64,000 nt of DNA from Caballeronia humi (GTDB taxonomy: Bacteria; Pseudomonadota; Gammaproteobacteria; Burkholderiales; Burkholderiaceae). Of this stretch, positions 38,000 through 47,090 are shown piece after piece; positions within the stretch are counted from its first letter, which is position 1, and each line of letters opens with the position of its first letter. The notes beneath the pieces were generated by a model. The model saw nothing but the letters and a program-made list of their open reading frames with translations. It did no database searches and was not told where the DNA came from. A program made the translations under genes and the position numbers. Location of the stretch: contig NZ_FCNW02000016.1 in NCBI RefSeq assembly GCF_001544475.1, positions 1 through 64,000 on the forward strand. Direction: 5' to 3'.

Positions 38000-38028
38000 A
38001 TTGTACCGCGCGACCCACCATGCGTCCA
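38000..38028 (-). promoter_or_regulatory. Candidate promoter of the cytochrome pair
   Basis: On the minus strand, TGGACG (38028-38023) and TACAAT (38005-38000) are spaced by 17 bp. The leader would be about 145 nt. Confidence 0.35.
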
Positions 38029-38188
38029 CCGGACGGGGGTGCGCGCGATTTCGCGCCCTGCGTCCGGATGCCGCAGGCAAGCGGCCGCGCGCGAAACGCA
38101 AACCGGCTTCCGAGACCGCTCGCCGTGCGAGTAACAGCGCGGCTCACAGCATAAGCGCCGCGCGTCCATGACAACAGCCCATCTGACT

Positions 38189-38194
38189 TATACT
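38189..38194 (+). promoter_or_regulatory. Candidate -10 of the moxR operon
   Basis: TATACT lies 30 bp before the moxR ATG; ATGACA 15 bp upstream (38168-38173) is a possible but closely spaced -35. Confidence 0.35.
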
Positions 38195-38223
38195 GGGTTT
38201 TTTTGCCTACCGGATTCCTTGCC

Positions 38224-39066
38224 ATGCGTTTCGAAGGCTCATCGCAGTACGTCGCCACCGACGATCTCAAGCTCGCGGTCAACGCCGCGATGACGCTGCA
38301 GCGTCCGCTCCTCATCAAGGGCGAACCCGGCACCGGCAAGACGATGCTCGCCGAGGAAGTCGCAGCCGCGCTCGGCATGCCGCTCCTGCAATGGCACATC
38401 AAGTCGACGACGAAAGCGCAGCAGGGCTTGTACGAATACGACGCGGTTTCGCGCCTGCGCGATTCCCAACTCGGCGACGAGCGCGTGAAGGACATCCGCA
38501 ATTACATCGTGAAGGGCGTGCTGTGGCAGGCATTCGAGGCCGACCAGCAGACCGTGCTCCTCATCGACGAAATCGACAAGGCCGACATCGAATTCCCGAA
38601 TGACCTGTTGCGCGAACTCGATCGCATGGAGTTCTACGTCTACGAGACGCACGAGCTCGTGAAGGCAAAGCACCGGCCGCTCGTCATCATCACGTCGAAT
38701 AACGAGAAGGAACTGCCCGACGCGTTCCTGCGCCGCTGCTTCTTCCACTACATCAAGTTCCCCGAGCCGTCGACGATGAAAGAGATCGTCGAGGTGCATT
38801 TTCCGGGCATCAAGCAGGAATTGCTCGCCGCCGCGATGCAGAGCTTCTTCGAGTTGCGCAACGTGTCGGGGCTGAAGAAGAAGCCGTCGACGTCCGAACT
38901 GCTCGACTGGCTGAAGCTCCTGCTCGCCGAAGAAATTCCGCCCGAGGCGCTGCGCTCGACCGACCAGAAGCAGATCGTGCCGCCGCTGCATGGCGCGCTC
39001 CTCAAGAACGAACAGGACCTGAATCTCTTCGAGCGCCTGCTTTTCATGAACCGCAACAACCGTTGA
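38224..39066 (+). CDS. MoxR-family AAA+ ATPase
   Basis: A 280-residue AAA+ ATPase with Walker A GEPGTGKTML (residues about 33-42), Walker B VLLIDEIDKAD, sensor-1 region ITSNNEKELPDAFLRRC (its Arg being the arginine finger area) and a short helical lid. MoxR ATPases work with VWA proteins as chaperones that insert metals or activate enzymes. ATG 38224 chosen; TTG 38203 is an in-frame alternative. First gene of a moxR-GNAT-VWA operon with gaps of 22 and 10 bases. Confidence 0.92.
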   Translation: MRFEGSSQYVATDDLKLAVNAAMTLQRPLLIKGEPGTGKTMLAEEVAAALGMPLLQWHIKSTTKAQQGLYEYDAVSRLRDSQLGDERVKDIRNYIVKGVLWQAFEADQQTVLLIDEIDKADIEFPNDLLRELDRMEFYVYETHELVKAKHRPLVIITSNNEKELPDAFLRRCFFHYIKFPEPSTMKEIVEVHFPGIKQELLAAAMQSFFELRNVSGLKKKPSTSELLDWLKLLLAEEIPPEALRSTDQKQIVPPLHGALLKNEQDLNLFERLLFMNRNNR

Positions 39067-39088
39067 TCGACATCGAGGAATCGAACGC

Positions 39089-39679
39089 ATGAACCGCTGG
39101 ATCGAACCCGTCACGCTCGAAGGACAGCACGTCAAGCTCGTTCCGCTTTCGCTCGAACACGAAGCGGCGCTCGAAGCCGCCGCCGCCGACGGCGAATTGT
39201 GGAAGCTCTGGTACACGAGCGTGCCCGCGCCCGGCGCCACGCGTGCGTGGATCGACGCCGCGCTCGCGATGCGCGATAACCTCGGCGCGCATCCGTTCAC
39301 CGTGATCGATGCGAAGACGGGCGACGTCGTCGGATCGACGCGGTACTTCAACGTCGAAGCGGCGCATCGGCGGCTGGAAATCGGGCATACGTGGTACGCG
39401 AAGCGCGTGCAGCGCACGGCGCTCAACTCCGAAGCGAAGCTGCTGCTGCTTTCACACGCGTTCGAGAAGCTGAGCGCAATCGCCGTCGAGTTCCGGACGC
39501 ACTTCATGAACCACCAGTCGCGTGCGGCGATCGCACGGCTCGGCGCGCGGCAGGACGGCATCCTGCGTAATCACCAGATCGGCAAGGATGGCGCGTATCG
39601 CGATACCGTCGTGTTCTCGATCATCGAATCGGAGTGGCCGGCCGTGCGGATTCATCTCAAGCACCGGCTGGAAAGCTGA
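39089..39679 (+). CDS. GNAT-family N-acetyltransferase (RimJ/RimL-like)
   Basis: A 196-residue acetyltransferase of the RimJ/RimL type (opening GQHVKLVPLSLEHEAALEAA; core VVGSTRYFNVEAAHRRLEIGHTWY; end segment NHQSRAAIARLGARQDGIL). The acetyl-CoA region is less glycine-rich than usual, as in this subgroup. It sits between a MoxR ATPase and a VWA protein, 10 bases before the latter, so it is probably part of their system. Possible substrates are protein N-termini or an amino compound; neither can be read from the sequence. Confidence 0.88.
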   Translation: MNRWIEPVTLEGQHVKLVPLSLEHEAALEAAAADGELWKLWYTSVPAPGATRAWIDAALAMRDNLGAHPFTVIDAKTGDVVGSTRYFNVEAAHRRLEIGHTWYAKRVQRTALNSEAKLLLLSHAFEKLSAIAVEFRTHFMNHQSRAAIARLGARQDGILRNHQIGKDGAYRDTVVFSIIESEWPAVRIHLKHRLES

Positions 39680-39689
39680 GGCGAACATC

Positions 39690-40865
39690 ATGCTGATCGA
39701 CTTCTTCTACTCGTTGCGCGGTGCGAAGCTGCCGGTGTCGGTGAAGGAATACCTGACGCTGCTCGAAGCGCTCAAGGCGCAGGTGATCGCACCGTCGCTC
39801 GATGAGTTCTACTTCCTCGCGCGCATGACGCTCGTCAAGGACGAGAAGTACTTCGACAAGTTCGATCAGGCGTTTGGCGCGTATTTTCACGGAGTGGCGG
39901 CGCTCGATGAAACCGCGTTCGACGTCCCGCTCGACTGGCTGAAAAAGCGCATGGAGCGCGATTTCACGCCCGAGGAGAAGAAACAGATCGAAGCGCTCGG
40001 CGGCCTCGACAAGCTGATGGAGCGCCTGAAAGAGCTCTTCGACGAGCAGACCGGGCGTCACGAAGGCGGCAGCAAGTGGATCGGGACGGGCGGCACGTCG
40101 CCGTTCGGGCACGGGGGATACAACCCGGAAGGGATTCGCATCGGCGGGGAGTCGTCGGGCAATCGCACGGCGGTGAAGGTGTGGGACGAGCGCGCGTATC
40201 GCGATTACGACGATCAGGTCGAGATCGGCACGCGCAATATCAAGGTGGCGCTGCGCCGCCTGCGCCGCTTCGCGCGCGAAGGCGCGGCCGAAGAACTCGA
40301 TTTGCCCGACACGATCCGCAGCACGGCCGCGAACGCCGGCTGGCTAGACATCAAGATGGTGCCGGAGCGCCATAACAACGTGAAAGTGCTGATGCTGCTC
40401 GACGTCGGCGGATCGATGGACGATCACATCAAGCGCGTCGAGGAACTGTTTTCGGCGGCGAAGGCCGAGTTCAAGCATCTCGAATTCTTCTATTTCCACA
40501 ACTGTGTCTACGACTATCTGTGGAAGAACAACCGGCGTCGCCACGGCGAGCGCACGCCGACCTTCGACGTGCTGCACAAGTTCACACCCGACTACAAGCT
40601 GATCTTCGTCGGCGACGCGACGATGAGCCCCTATGAAGTGCTGCAGCCGGGCGGATCGGTGGAGTACAACAACGCCGAGGCGGGCGCCGTGTGGCTCAGG
40701 CGTCTCGCCGACCAGTTTCCGCATCACGCGTGGCTCAATCCGGAGCCCGAGCGGCTGTGGGAATACCGGCAGTCGATTTCGGTGATCCGGCAGGTGCTCG
40801 GCAACCGTATGTACGGCCTCACGCTCGCGGGCCTCGAAGCGGCGATGCGGGCGTTGTCGAAGTAG
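39690..40865 (+). CDS. VWA-domain protein, CoxE/ViaA type
   Basis: A 391-residue soluble protein with an N-terminal helical region (MLIDFFYSLRGAKLPVSVKEY) and a C-terminal von Willebrand A domain with a MIDAS-type metal site DVGGS (in LMLLDVGGSMDDHIKRVEEL by key residues) and later T/D ligands (VGDATMSP). Middle part has a glycine-rich loop (GTGGTSPFGHGGYNPEGIRIGG by key residues). Partner of the MoxR ATPase two genes upstream, forming a MoxR-VWA chaperone pair. ATG 39690 is where homology starts. Confidence 0.9.
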   Translation: MLIDFFYSLRGAKLPVSVKEYLTLLEALKAQVIAPSLDEFYFLARMTLVKDEKYFDKFDQAFGAYFHGVAALDETAFDVPLDWLKKRMERDFTPEEKKQIEALGGLDKLMERLKELFDEQTGRHEGGSKWIGTGGTSPFGHGGYNPEGIRIGGESSGNRTAVKVWDERAYRDYDDQVEIGTRNIKVALRRLRRFAREGAAEELDLPDTIRSTAANAGWLDIKMVPERHNNVKVLMLLDVGGSMDDHIKRVEELFSAAKAEFKHLEFFYFHNCVYDYLWKNNRRRHGERTPTFDVLHKFTPDYKLIFVGDATMSPYEVLQPGGSVEYNNAEAGAVWLRRLADQFPHHAWLNPEPERLWEYRQSISVIRQVLGNRMYGLTLAGLEAAMRALSK

Positions 40866-40937
40866 GCGGGCAAGCGCATTGCCGCCTTGCGAACGGAGCG
40901 CGTAACATGCGCGCTTTTCCTCGACGCTGCTCCCCGC

Positions 40938-42122
40938 ATGTGCAACTCCACTGCCCTCTCGCCTTTCTCCGATACCTCGGTGTCGGCTGTCGTCGCCGGC
41001 TTCGTCGCGATGATGACGGGCTACACCAGTTCGCTCGTGCTGATGTTTCAGGCGGGCCGCGCCGCGCATCTCACCGACGCGCAGATTTCCTCATGGATCT
41101 GGGCGCTGTCGATCGGCATGGCGGTTTGCACGATCGGACTCTCGCTGCGATACCGCGCGCCGATCGTGATCGCGTGGTCGACGCCGGGCGCCGCGCTCCT
41201 CGTCTCGTCACTGCCGAACGTCGCGTATGCGGAGGCGATCGGCGCGTTCATCGTCTGCGCCGTGCTGCTTACTCTCGTCGGCCTCTCCGGCCTCTTTGAC
41301 ACGATCATGCGACGGATTCCCGCCGGCATCGCGTCGGCGCTGCTGGCGGGCATCCTGTTCGAGATCGGCATCGAGATTTTCCGCGCGGCGCAGTTTCAGA
41401 CGGCGCTCGTTCTCGCGATGTTCTTCACGTATCTAGTCGCGAAGCGCCTCGTGCCGCGCTACGCGATTCCCTTGACGCTCGTCGCCGGAATCGCGGTCGC
41501 GGGCGCGCTCGGGCTGCTCGATTTCAGCCGCTTTCACGTCGCGCTCGCGCGGCCCGTCTTCACGATGCCGGTGTTTTCGATCGCGGCGGCGGTCAGCATC
41601 GGCATTCCGCTTTTTGTCGTGGCGATGGCGTCGCAGAACGTGCCGGGTGTCGCCGTCCTGCGCGCCGACGGCTACACGACGCCCTCCGCGCCGCTCATCG
41701 CGACCACCGGGCTCGCGTCGCTCGTGCTCGCGCCGTTCGGCTCGCACGGCGTGAATCTCGCGGCGATCACGGCGGCGATCTGTACCGGCCCCGAAGCGCA
41801 CGCCGACCGCTCGAAGCGCTACATGGCAGCCGTCTGGTGCGGTATTTTTTATCTGCTCGCGGGTGTTTTCGGGGCAACGATTGCCGCTTTGTTCGCCGCG
41901 TTTCCGAAGGCACTGGTCGTCTCGGTCGCGGCACTCGCGCTGTTCGGCTCGATCATGAGCGGTCTCGCGAACGCGATGCACGACGCGCGCCAGCGGGAGG
42001 CGGCGCTCGTCACGTTCATGGTGACGGCTTCGGGCCTGACGCTCCTTTCTATCGGGTCGGCATTCTGGGGCCTGGTCGCGGGCGTGTTGACGCAGATCGT
42101 GCTGAACGCCCGCCGCGCCTGA
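40938..42122 (+). CDS. BenE-family benzoate/aromatic acid:H+ symporter
   Basis: A 394-residue inner-membrane protein with about 12 helices, matching the BenE family (opening VSAVVAGFVAMMTGYTSSL; GIASALLAGILFEIG; SQNVPGVAVLRADGY near residue 235; GSHGVNLAAITAAICTGPEAH near 275). Family members take up benzoate. No ben catabolic genes are in the window. Start at 40938 is chosen over 40887, which would add a non-hydrophobic, non-homologous extension. A leading in-frame Arg-rich segment makes the exact start slightly uncertain. Confidence 0.9.
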   Translation: MCNSTALSPFSDTSVSAVVAGFVAMMTGYTSSLVLMFQAGRAAHLTDAQISSWIWALSIGMAVCTIGLSLRYRAPIVIAWSTPGAALLVSSLPNVAYAEAIGAFIVCAVLLTLVGLSGLFDTIMRRIPAGIASALLAGILFEIGIEIFRAAQFQTALVLAMFFTYLVAKRLVPRYAIPLTLVAGIAVAGALGLLDFSRFHVALARPVFTMPVFSIAAAVSIGIPLFVVAMASQNVPGVAVLRADGYTTPSAPLIATTGLASLVLAPFGSHGVNLAAITAAICTGPEAHADRSKRYMAAVWCGIFYLLAGVFGATIAALFAAFPKALVVSVAALALFGSIMSGLANAMHDARQREAALVTFMVTASGLTLLSIGSAFWGLVAGVLTQIVLNARRA

Positions 42123-42343
42123 GGGCAAGACTGATACTGAAAGCGTCGCGCAATCTTCACACGATGAACGCATGCTGACGGCACGGGTCGAACCGATGCC
42201 CGTCGCGCGGGTATCAGCGCGAACCGCGCACGCAGGAATAGAATGACTACAGGGCGCGCCGTGCGAAACGCACGGCGTCGCGACCGATGTTCAACGCGGC
42301 CATCCGCATCCTTGACAAGGCGCCACCGCGCCGACGACTCGAT

Positions 42344-43297
42344 ATGACAACCGCTCTCGACCAGCTCAAGCAGTACACCACCGTCGTCGCCGATACGGGC
42401 GACTTCCAGCAACTCGAGCAGTTCAAGCCGCGTGACGCGACGACCAACCCGTCGCTGATCCTGAAGGCCGTCCAGAAGGACGACTACAAGCCGCTGCTCG
42501 AAAAGACCGTGAAGGAGCACGCGGGCAAGCCGGTCGGCCAGATCATCGATCATCTGCTGATCGCCTTCGGCACCGAAATCCTCAGGATCATCCCCGGCCG
42601 TGTATCGACCGAAGTTGATGCGCGCCTCTCGTTCGACACCAAGAACTCGATCGCGAAGGGCCACGAGCTCATCAAGCTGTACGAAGACGCCGGCATCAAG
42701 CGCGAACGCGTGCTGATCAAGCTCGCGTCGACCTGGGAAGGCATCCGCGCGGCCGAAGTGCTACAGAAGGAAGGCATCAACTGCAACATGACGCTGCTGT
42801 TCGCACCCGCGCAGGCCGTCGCTGCCGCCGATGCGGGCGCCAAGCTGATTTCGCCGTTCGTCGGCCGCATCTACGACTGGTACAAGAAGTCGGCGGGCGC
42901 GGAATGGGACGACAAAAAAATGGGCGGCGCGAACGATCCGGGCGTGCAATCGGTGCGCAAGATCTACGCGTACTACAAGAAGTTCGGCTACAAGACGGAA
43001 GTCATGGGCGCGAGCTTCCGCACGGTGAGCCAGATCACGGAACTGGCCGGCTGCGACCTGCTGACGATCAGCCCCGATCTGCTCAAGAAGCTCGCGGAAA
43101 GCAACGACACGGTCGAGCGCAAGCTGTCGCCGGAAGCGGTGGCGAACGATTCGATCGACAAGATCGCCGTCGATGAACCGAGCTTCCGCTTCGCCGTCAA
43201 CGACGACGCGATGGCAACAGAAAAGCTCGCGGAAGGCATCCGCACCTTCGCCGCCGATGCGATCAAGCTCGAAAAGGTGATCGCGGCGCTGCAATAA
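42344..43297 (+). CDS. tal: Transaldolase B-type
   Basis: A 317-residue enzyme of the non-oxidative pentose phosphate pathway, moving a dihydroxyacetone unit between sugar phosphates. The Schiff-base lysine is K126 in [22 protein letters not shown] near residue 31 and [13 protein letters not shown] are class signatures. Length equals E. coli TalB. ATG 42344 is chosen over 42287 because homology starts at [12 protein letters not shown] hairpin follows the stop. Confidence 0.96.
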   Translation: MTTALDQLKQYTTVVADTGDFQQLEQFKPRDATTNPSLILKAVQKDDYKPLLEKTVKEHAGKPVGQIIDHLLIAFGTEILRIIPGRVSTEVDARLSFDTKNSIAKGHELIKLYEDAGIKRERVLIKLASTWEGIRAAEVLQKEGINCNMTLLFAPAQAVAAADAGAKLISPFVGRIYDWYKKSAGAEWDDKKMGGANDPGVQSVRKIYAYYKKFGYKTEVMGASFRTVSQITELAGCDLLTISPDLLKKLAESNDTVERKLSPEAVANDSIDKIAVDEPSFRFAVNDDAMATEKLAEGIRTFAADAIKLEKVIAALQ

Positions 43298-43322
43298 TCA
43301 TCACTTGATTGGCAAGAACCAG

Positions 43323-43355
43323 CGGCTCCGAAGCGTCATCGTTTCGGAGCCGTTT
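43323..43355 (+). terminator. Probable terminator after tal
   Basis: A 10-bp stem (43323-43332 with 43343-43352) with a 10-base loop is followed by only three T residues. Confidence 0.55.
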
Positions 43356-43448
43356 GACGTTTGTTGACCGTTCCGCGCGTGCCAGGCGGGCGCACGCTGC
43401 ACTAGACTTCCCGGACTGGCGGGCCGCCCGCCGTCTCACGGAGTCATC

Positions 43449-43877
43449 ATGCGTCTCGAAACCTATCTCTTCTTCAACGGCAACTGCGAAGCGGCGCTCG
43501 CGTTCTATCGCGAAACGATCGGCGCTGAAACGCTGTTTTTGATGCGCTTCAAGGACTCGCCCGAAGCCTCCGACACGCCGCCCGACTGGCAGGAGAAAGT
43601 CATGCACGCGACGTTTCGCATCGGCGACCGCGAAGTGCTTGCCTCCGACGGCATGAAGGGCGCGCAGTCGAAGGGCTACGCGGGCTTCAGCCTGTCGATC
43701 GCCGTCGACGACACCGCATCCGGCGAGAAGCTTTACGCCGCCCTCTCCGATGGCGGCCAATCGCTGATTCCGTGGCAATCGACGTTCTGGACAAAGGGCT
43801 TCGGGATGCTCGTCGACCGGTTCGGCGTGCCGTGGATGGTCAGCGTCGCGCATGAGGACGCTGCAAACCCCGCCTGA
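43449..43877 (+). CDS. VOC-superfamily protein, PhnB/3-demethylubiquinone-like
   Basis: A 142-residue protein with a single glyoxalase/VOC fold: YLFFNGNCEAALAFYRETIGAE, then KVMHATFRIGDREVLASDG, ending FGMLVDRFGVPWMVS. This pattern fits the PhnB-like subgroup. A possible metal site is spread over the two beta-alpha-beta-beta-beta units. Function unknown. It starts 151 bases after transaldolase and converges on a FUSC gene. Confidence 0.87.
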   Translation: MRLETYLFFNGNCEAALAFYRETIGAETLFLMRFKDSPEASDTPPDWQEKVMHATFRIGDREVLASDGMKGAQSKGYAGFSLSIAVDDTASGEKLYAALSDGGQSLIPWQSTFWTKGFGMLVDRFGVPWMVSVAHEDAANPA

Positions 43878-43885
43878 ATCGGCTC

Positions 43886-44980
43886 TTAACGGAAAAACGG
43901 CTGCGCGCCTTCGAGATTCCAGTGCCGCTCGATTTCGATCAGGCGCAGGCGCAGCCGGTTCACCTGTTCGGCCAGGCGCATCGCGAGCCAGTGCATGCCC
44001 TGCATGTCGGCCTGCGGATGCGCGACATCGATACCCGGTTTCACTTCCAATTCGTACGCCGCCGCGTGCAGCAAGCCGACACGCCCGAAGCGCAGCGCCC
44101 GCGCCATCAGCAAAAGCGTCTGCCGCACGGCGCGCTCCTCGGCGCTGGAATCGGCGGTCAGCACCCGCGCGCTGCCGGCGTCGGACGTCGCCATCATCTC
44201 CAGCGCCGCCAGAATCGAACGATGCAGCCGCTGGATTTCTTCGAGCATCGAAACGGGCACGTCGATCTCCTTCGCCACCGAATCCATCAGCGAACGCGAT
44301 TGCACGAGGCGCTGGCTCAGCACGAGAAAGCGCCGCGTGACCTGCTCGGGGTCGAGCGGCCTGCCTTCGAGGATCGCGGCATAGAGGCGCGCGCATTCGC
44401 GCAGGTTGTCGGCCAAGCGGTAACGCCACGAATACGTCGCGTATTGCGGCAGCACGAACGAAAAGCCGAGCGCGATCACGATGCCGATCAGCACGTTCGC
44501 CGTGCGCCACAGGCCGACGTCGAACGGCAAGTCGCCGTGACCCGAGACGATCACCATCGTGATCGCGGTCAGCAACGCGACGTAGCCCGCCTTGCCGATC
44601 GCGTAGTACGCGCAGGCGCCGGCGATCGCCGACATCAGCACGAACGTCAGCAGCAGCGAGCCGAATACGGCCTGCACGATGATCAGCGACAGCCCGAGCC
44701 CCGCGCCCAACAGCGTGCCAAGAGCGCGCTCGGCCGCCTTCTTGCGAATGTTGCCGTGATGCTGCAACCCGCCGATGACGACGAGCAACGTCACCGATGC
44801 CCACACGCCATGCGGAATGTTCACGCCGGTCGTGAGCGCGATCGATGCGGCCATCGCGAGCGCGACGCGGATCGCGTGGATGAATTTCGCGTGCTTGTAG
44901 CGGTAGTACGGCGACGCCACGACGTGCAGGAAACGCCGTGTGTGGCTGCGGCGGGACGTCGGCGAATCAAGTGAAGGCAT
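43886..44980 (-). CDS. FUSC-family inner-membrane protein (half-size, YccS-like)
   Basis: A 364-residue membrane protein with six helices in residues about 35-185 and a cytoplasmic helical region (190-364), i.e. one FUSC repeat rather than the two in the 15550-17712 pump. The block GVWASVTLLVVIGGLQHHGNIRKKAAERALGTLLGA is typical by its key residues (QxxxNxxxxxxRxxGTxxG). Likely an exporter or its subunit for aromatic or other acids; no adaptor gene adjoins it. Confidence 0.88.
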   Translation of the reverse strand: MPSLDSPTSRRSHTRRFLHVVASPYYRYKHAKFIHAIRVALAMAASIALTTGVNIPHGVWASVTLLVVIGGLQHHGNIRKKAAERALGTLLGAGLGLSLIIVQAVFGSLLLTFVLMSAIAGACAYYAIGKAGYVALLTAITMVIVSGHGDLPFDVGLWRTANVLIGIVIALGFSFVLPQYATYSWRYRLADNLRECARLYAAILEGRPLDPEQVTRRFLVLSQRLVQSRSLMDSVAKEIDVPVSMLEEIQRLHRSILAALEMMATSDAGSARVLTADSSAEERAVRQTLLLMARALRFGRVGLLHAAAYELEVKPGIDVAHPQADMQGMHWLAMRLAEQVNRLRLRLIEIERHWNLEGAQPFFR

Positions 44981-45031
44981 GATGGAGGCTCGGCCGCGGG
45001 TCTGGGGATCGATTCTACGGCGGCATCAGCT

Positions 45032-45061
45032 AAAACGCCCGCGACTTGCGTGGCGGGCGTT
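45032..45061 (-). terminator. Intrinsic terminator of the DUF3311-mctP operon
   Basis: A 9-bp stem AACGCCCGC/GCGGGCGTT (45034-45042 with 45053-45061) is followed on the minus strand by TTTTA, 28 bases past the mctP stop. Confidence 0.75.
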
Positions 45062-45089
45062 CTGGTTCATCGCGAGGCGTGCGCCCCGT

Positions 45090-46643
45090 TCAGTTTTCGA
45101 CGACGTCGAGATAATCTTCCGGCTTCGTGTGATCGTGGGAACGCGTGAGCCCGATCATGCGCACGAGCACGCTGACGACGATCGACACCACCAGGTTCAC
45201 CACCAGCGCCCACACCGCCGCATAGCCCGGCACGGCATAGCCGAAGAGATGCACGGTGAAGATCGAGCTTGCGAGCTTCAGCGACACCGCCATCCATGTG
45301 CCGACACCGATCCCCACCGCCCAACCGAGCAGCAATCCCCGGTGGTCGAGCACGCGCGTGTAAAGGCCGAGCACCAGCGCGGGCAGCGTCTGGATGATCC
45401 AGATCCCGCCGAGCAGTTGCAGTTGAATCGCGTAGGTGAGCGGCAGCGCGAGAATGAACACGACCGCGCCGACCTTGACCAGCAGCGACACCATCTTCGC
45501 GACGTTCGTCTCCTCCTCCGGCGTCATGCCGCGATTCACGAACTCGCGATGCACGTTGCGCGTGTAGAGGTTGGCCGCCGCGATCGACATGATCGCCGCT
45601 GGCACCAGCGCGCCGATACCGATCGCCGCGAACGCCACCCCGACGAACCACGACGGGAAGTAGTGCAGGAAGAGCGCCGGCACCGCGAAGTTCGGCCCGA
45701 ACGCCTTGAAGTACGGCGCGTATTCCGGCATGTCCTTCACGCCCGAGGCGAGCGCCATGTAGCCGAGCAGCGCGAGCAGCCCGAGCACCAGCGAATACGC
45801 GGGCAACAGCGCCATGTTGCGCCGGATGGTGTTGCCCGAATTCGACGACAGGATCGCCGTCACCGAGTGCGGGTACAGGAACAGCGCGAGCGCCGAGCCG
45901 ACCGCGAGCGTCGCGTAGGCACTGTAGCCGTTGAGGCTCGCGGCATCGGGCGCTTTCAGCAGCAGCTTGGCCGGCGGGATCGTGCTGAAGATGTGGCCGA
46001 AGCCGCCCAGTTGCGCTGGAATGACGATCATCGCCGCGATGATCGTGATGTAGATCAGCACGTCCTTGACGACCGCGATCATCGCAGGCGCCCGCAGGCC
46101 CGACGTGTACGTGTACGCCGCCAGGATCGCGAACGCGATGATCAGCGGCAAATCGCCGACGAAGCCCTTCGTGTCGAAGCCGAGGCCGCCGATCACCACT
46201 TCGATGCCGACCAGTTGCAGCGCGATATACGGCATCGTCGCGACGATGCCGGTCACCGCGACGGCCAGCGCCAGCATACGGCTGTTGTAGCGCGCGCGCA
46301 CGAAGTCGGCGGCGGTCACATAGCCGTGACGCTTCGCGATGCTCCACAGCTTCGGGAACACGACGAACGCGAACGGATAGATCATGATCGTATACGGCAG
46401 CGCGAAGAAGCCCATCGCGCCCGCGCCGAACACGAGCGCCGGGACGGCCACGAACGTGTAGGCCGTATAGAGATCGCCGCCGAGCAGGAACCACGTGACG
46501 ACCGTGCCGAAGCGGCGGCCGCCGAGGCCCCATTCATCGAGCTGGGCGAGATCGCCCTTGCGCCAGTGCGCTGCGATGAACCCGAGAATCGTGACGCCGA
46601 CGAAGAACAGGACGAAAACGAAGGTTGCGGTGGAATTCATCAT
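45090..46643 (-). CDS. Sodium:solute symporter family monocarboxylate permease, MctP type
   Basis: A 517-residue permease with 13 membrane helices of the SSS family. LDEWGLGGRRFGTVVTWFLLGGDLYTAYTF at residues about 30-60 (key residues WxLGGRxFG and GGDxYTAYTF) and the GIGALVPAAIMSIAAANLYTRN block match MctP, a lactate/pyruvate/alanine uptake system first described in rhizobia. The start ATG at 46643 overlaps the stop of a DUF3311 gene, the usual small partner. Real substrate may be another short monocarboxylate. Confidence 0.9.
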   Translation of the reverse strand: MMNSTATFVFVLFFVGVTILGFIAAHWRKGDLAQLDEWGLGGRRFGTVVTWFLLGGDLYTAYTFVAVPALVFGAGAMGFFALPYTIMIYPFAFVVFPKLWSIAKRHGYVTAADFVRARYNSRMLALAVAVTGIVATMPYIALQLVGIEVVIGGLGFDTKGFVGDLPLIIAFAILAAYTYTSGLRAPAMIAVVKDVLIYITIIAAMIVIPAQLGGFGHIFSTIPPAKLLLKAPDAASLNGYSAYATLAVGSALALFLYPHSVTAILSSNSGNTIRRNMALLPAYSLVLGLLALLGYMALASGVKDMPEYAPYFKAFGPNFAVPALFLHYFPSWFVGVAFAAIGIGALVPAAIMSIAAANLYTRNVHREFVNRGMTPEEETNVAKMVSLLVKVGAVVFILALPLTYAIQLQLLGGIWIIQTLPALVLGLYTRVLDHRGLLLGWAVGIGVGTWMAVSLKLASSIFTVHLFGYAVPGYAAVWALVVNLVVSIVVSVLVRMIGLTRSHDHTKPEDYLDVVEN

Positions 46644-46885
46644 CGCGAGGCTCCCGGCTTGCGCGTCGGGAGCGCCTTGGTCTTCGAGTAGACGACCGCG
46701 GTGATCGCCGCGCTCACCAGCACCCAAAGCAACTGAAACCAGTAGAAAAACGGAAAGCCCCAGAGCTCGGGCTCGATCTTGTTATAGAACGGCACCGAGA
46801 CGGCCCCGATCCAGGGGATGATCAGAAGCCACAGCCATTTCTTGTTGCGGGGTTGCCCCGTGCCGGTCGCAGCTTCGTGAGCCAT
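46640..46885 (-). CDS. DUF3311 small membrane protein, MctP partner
   Basis: An 81-residue protein with two membrane helices (about 17-34 and 45-65). KWLWLLIIPWIGAVSVPFYN and the following PELWGFPFFYWFQLLW are typical of DUF3311, always placed before MctP-type symporters. GAGGAGA lies six bases before the ATG. The final codons overlap the mctP start, coupling translation. Confidence 0.9.
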   Translation of the reverse strand: MAHEAATGTGQPRNKKWLWLLIIPWIGAVSVPFYNKIEPELWGFPFFYWFQLLWVLVSAAITAVVYSKTKALPTRKPGASR

Positions 46886-47090
46886 GACGGTCTCCTCTAT
46901 TGTTCTTGGATTTGGTTGAATCCAGCGCGTCGTCGGATAGACAGACCACTGAGCGGCAAGCGTCTCAAAATAACAGGAGGAGTATATGGATGCCTAATAC
47001 AGGGTCAAGCAGGGCGAACCCGATGCATTCGACAGACTTGAAAGCAACATGTAATACAGCGCACAACGCCTGTGCGCCTGGGTTTCCGGC

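Larger units (their letters stand above)
37847..38223. other. 377-base divergent gap between cytochrome and moxR genes
   Basis: No convincing gene. It contains a candidate minus-strand promoter for the cytochromes (38000-38028) and a possible plus-strand -10 TATACT (38189-38194) for the moxR operon. Confidence 0.5.

Noticed and set aside
44940..46691. 583-codon open frame opposite the mctP gene
   Set aside because: Shadow of MctP: composition dominated by Arg, Asp, His and Glu, no homology pattern.
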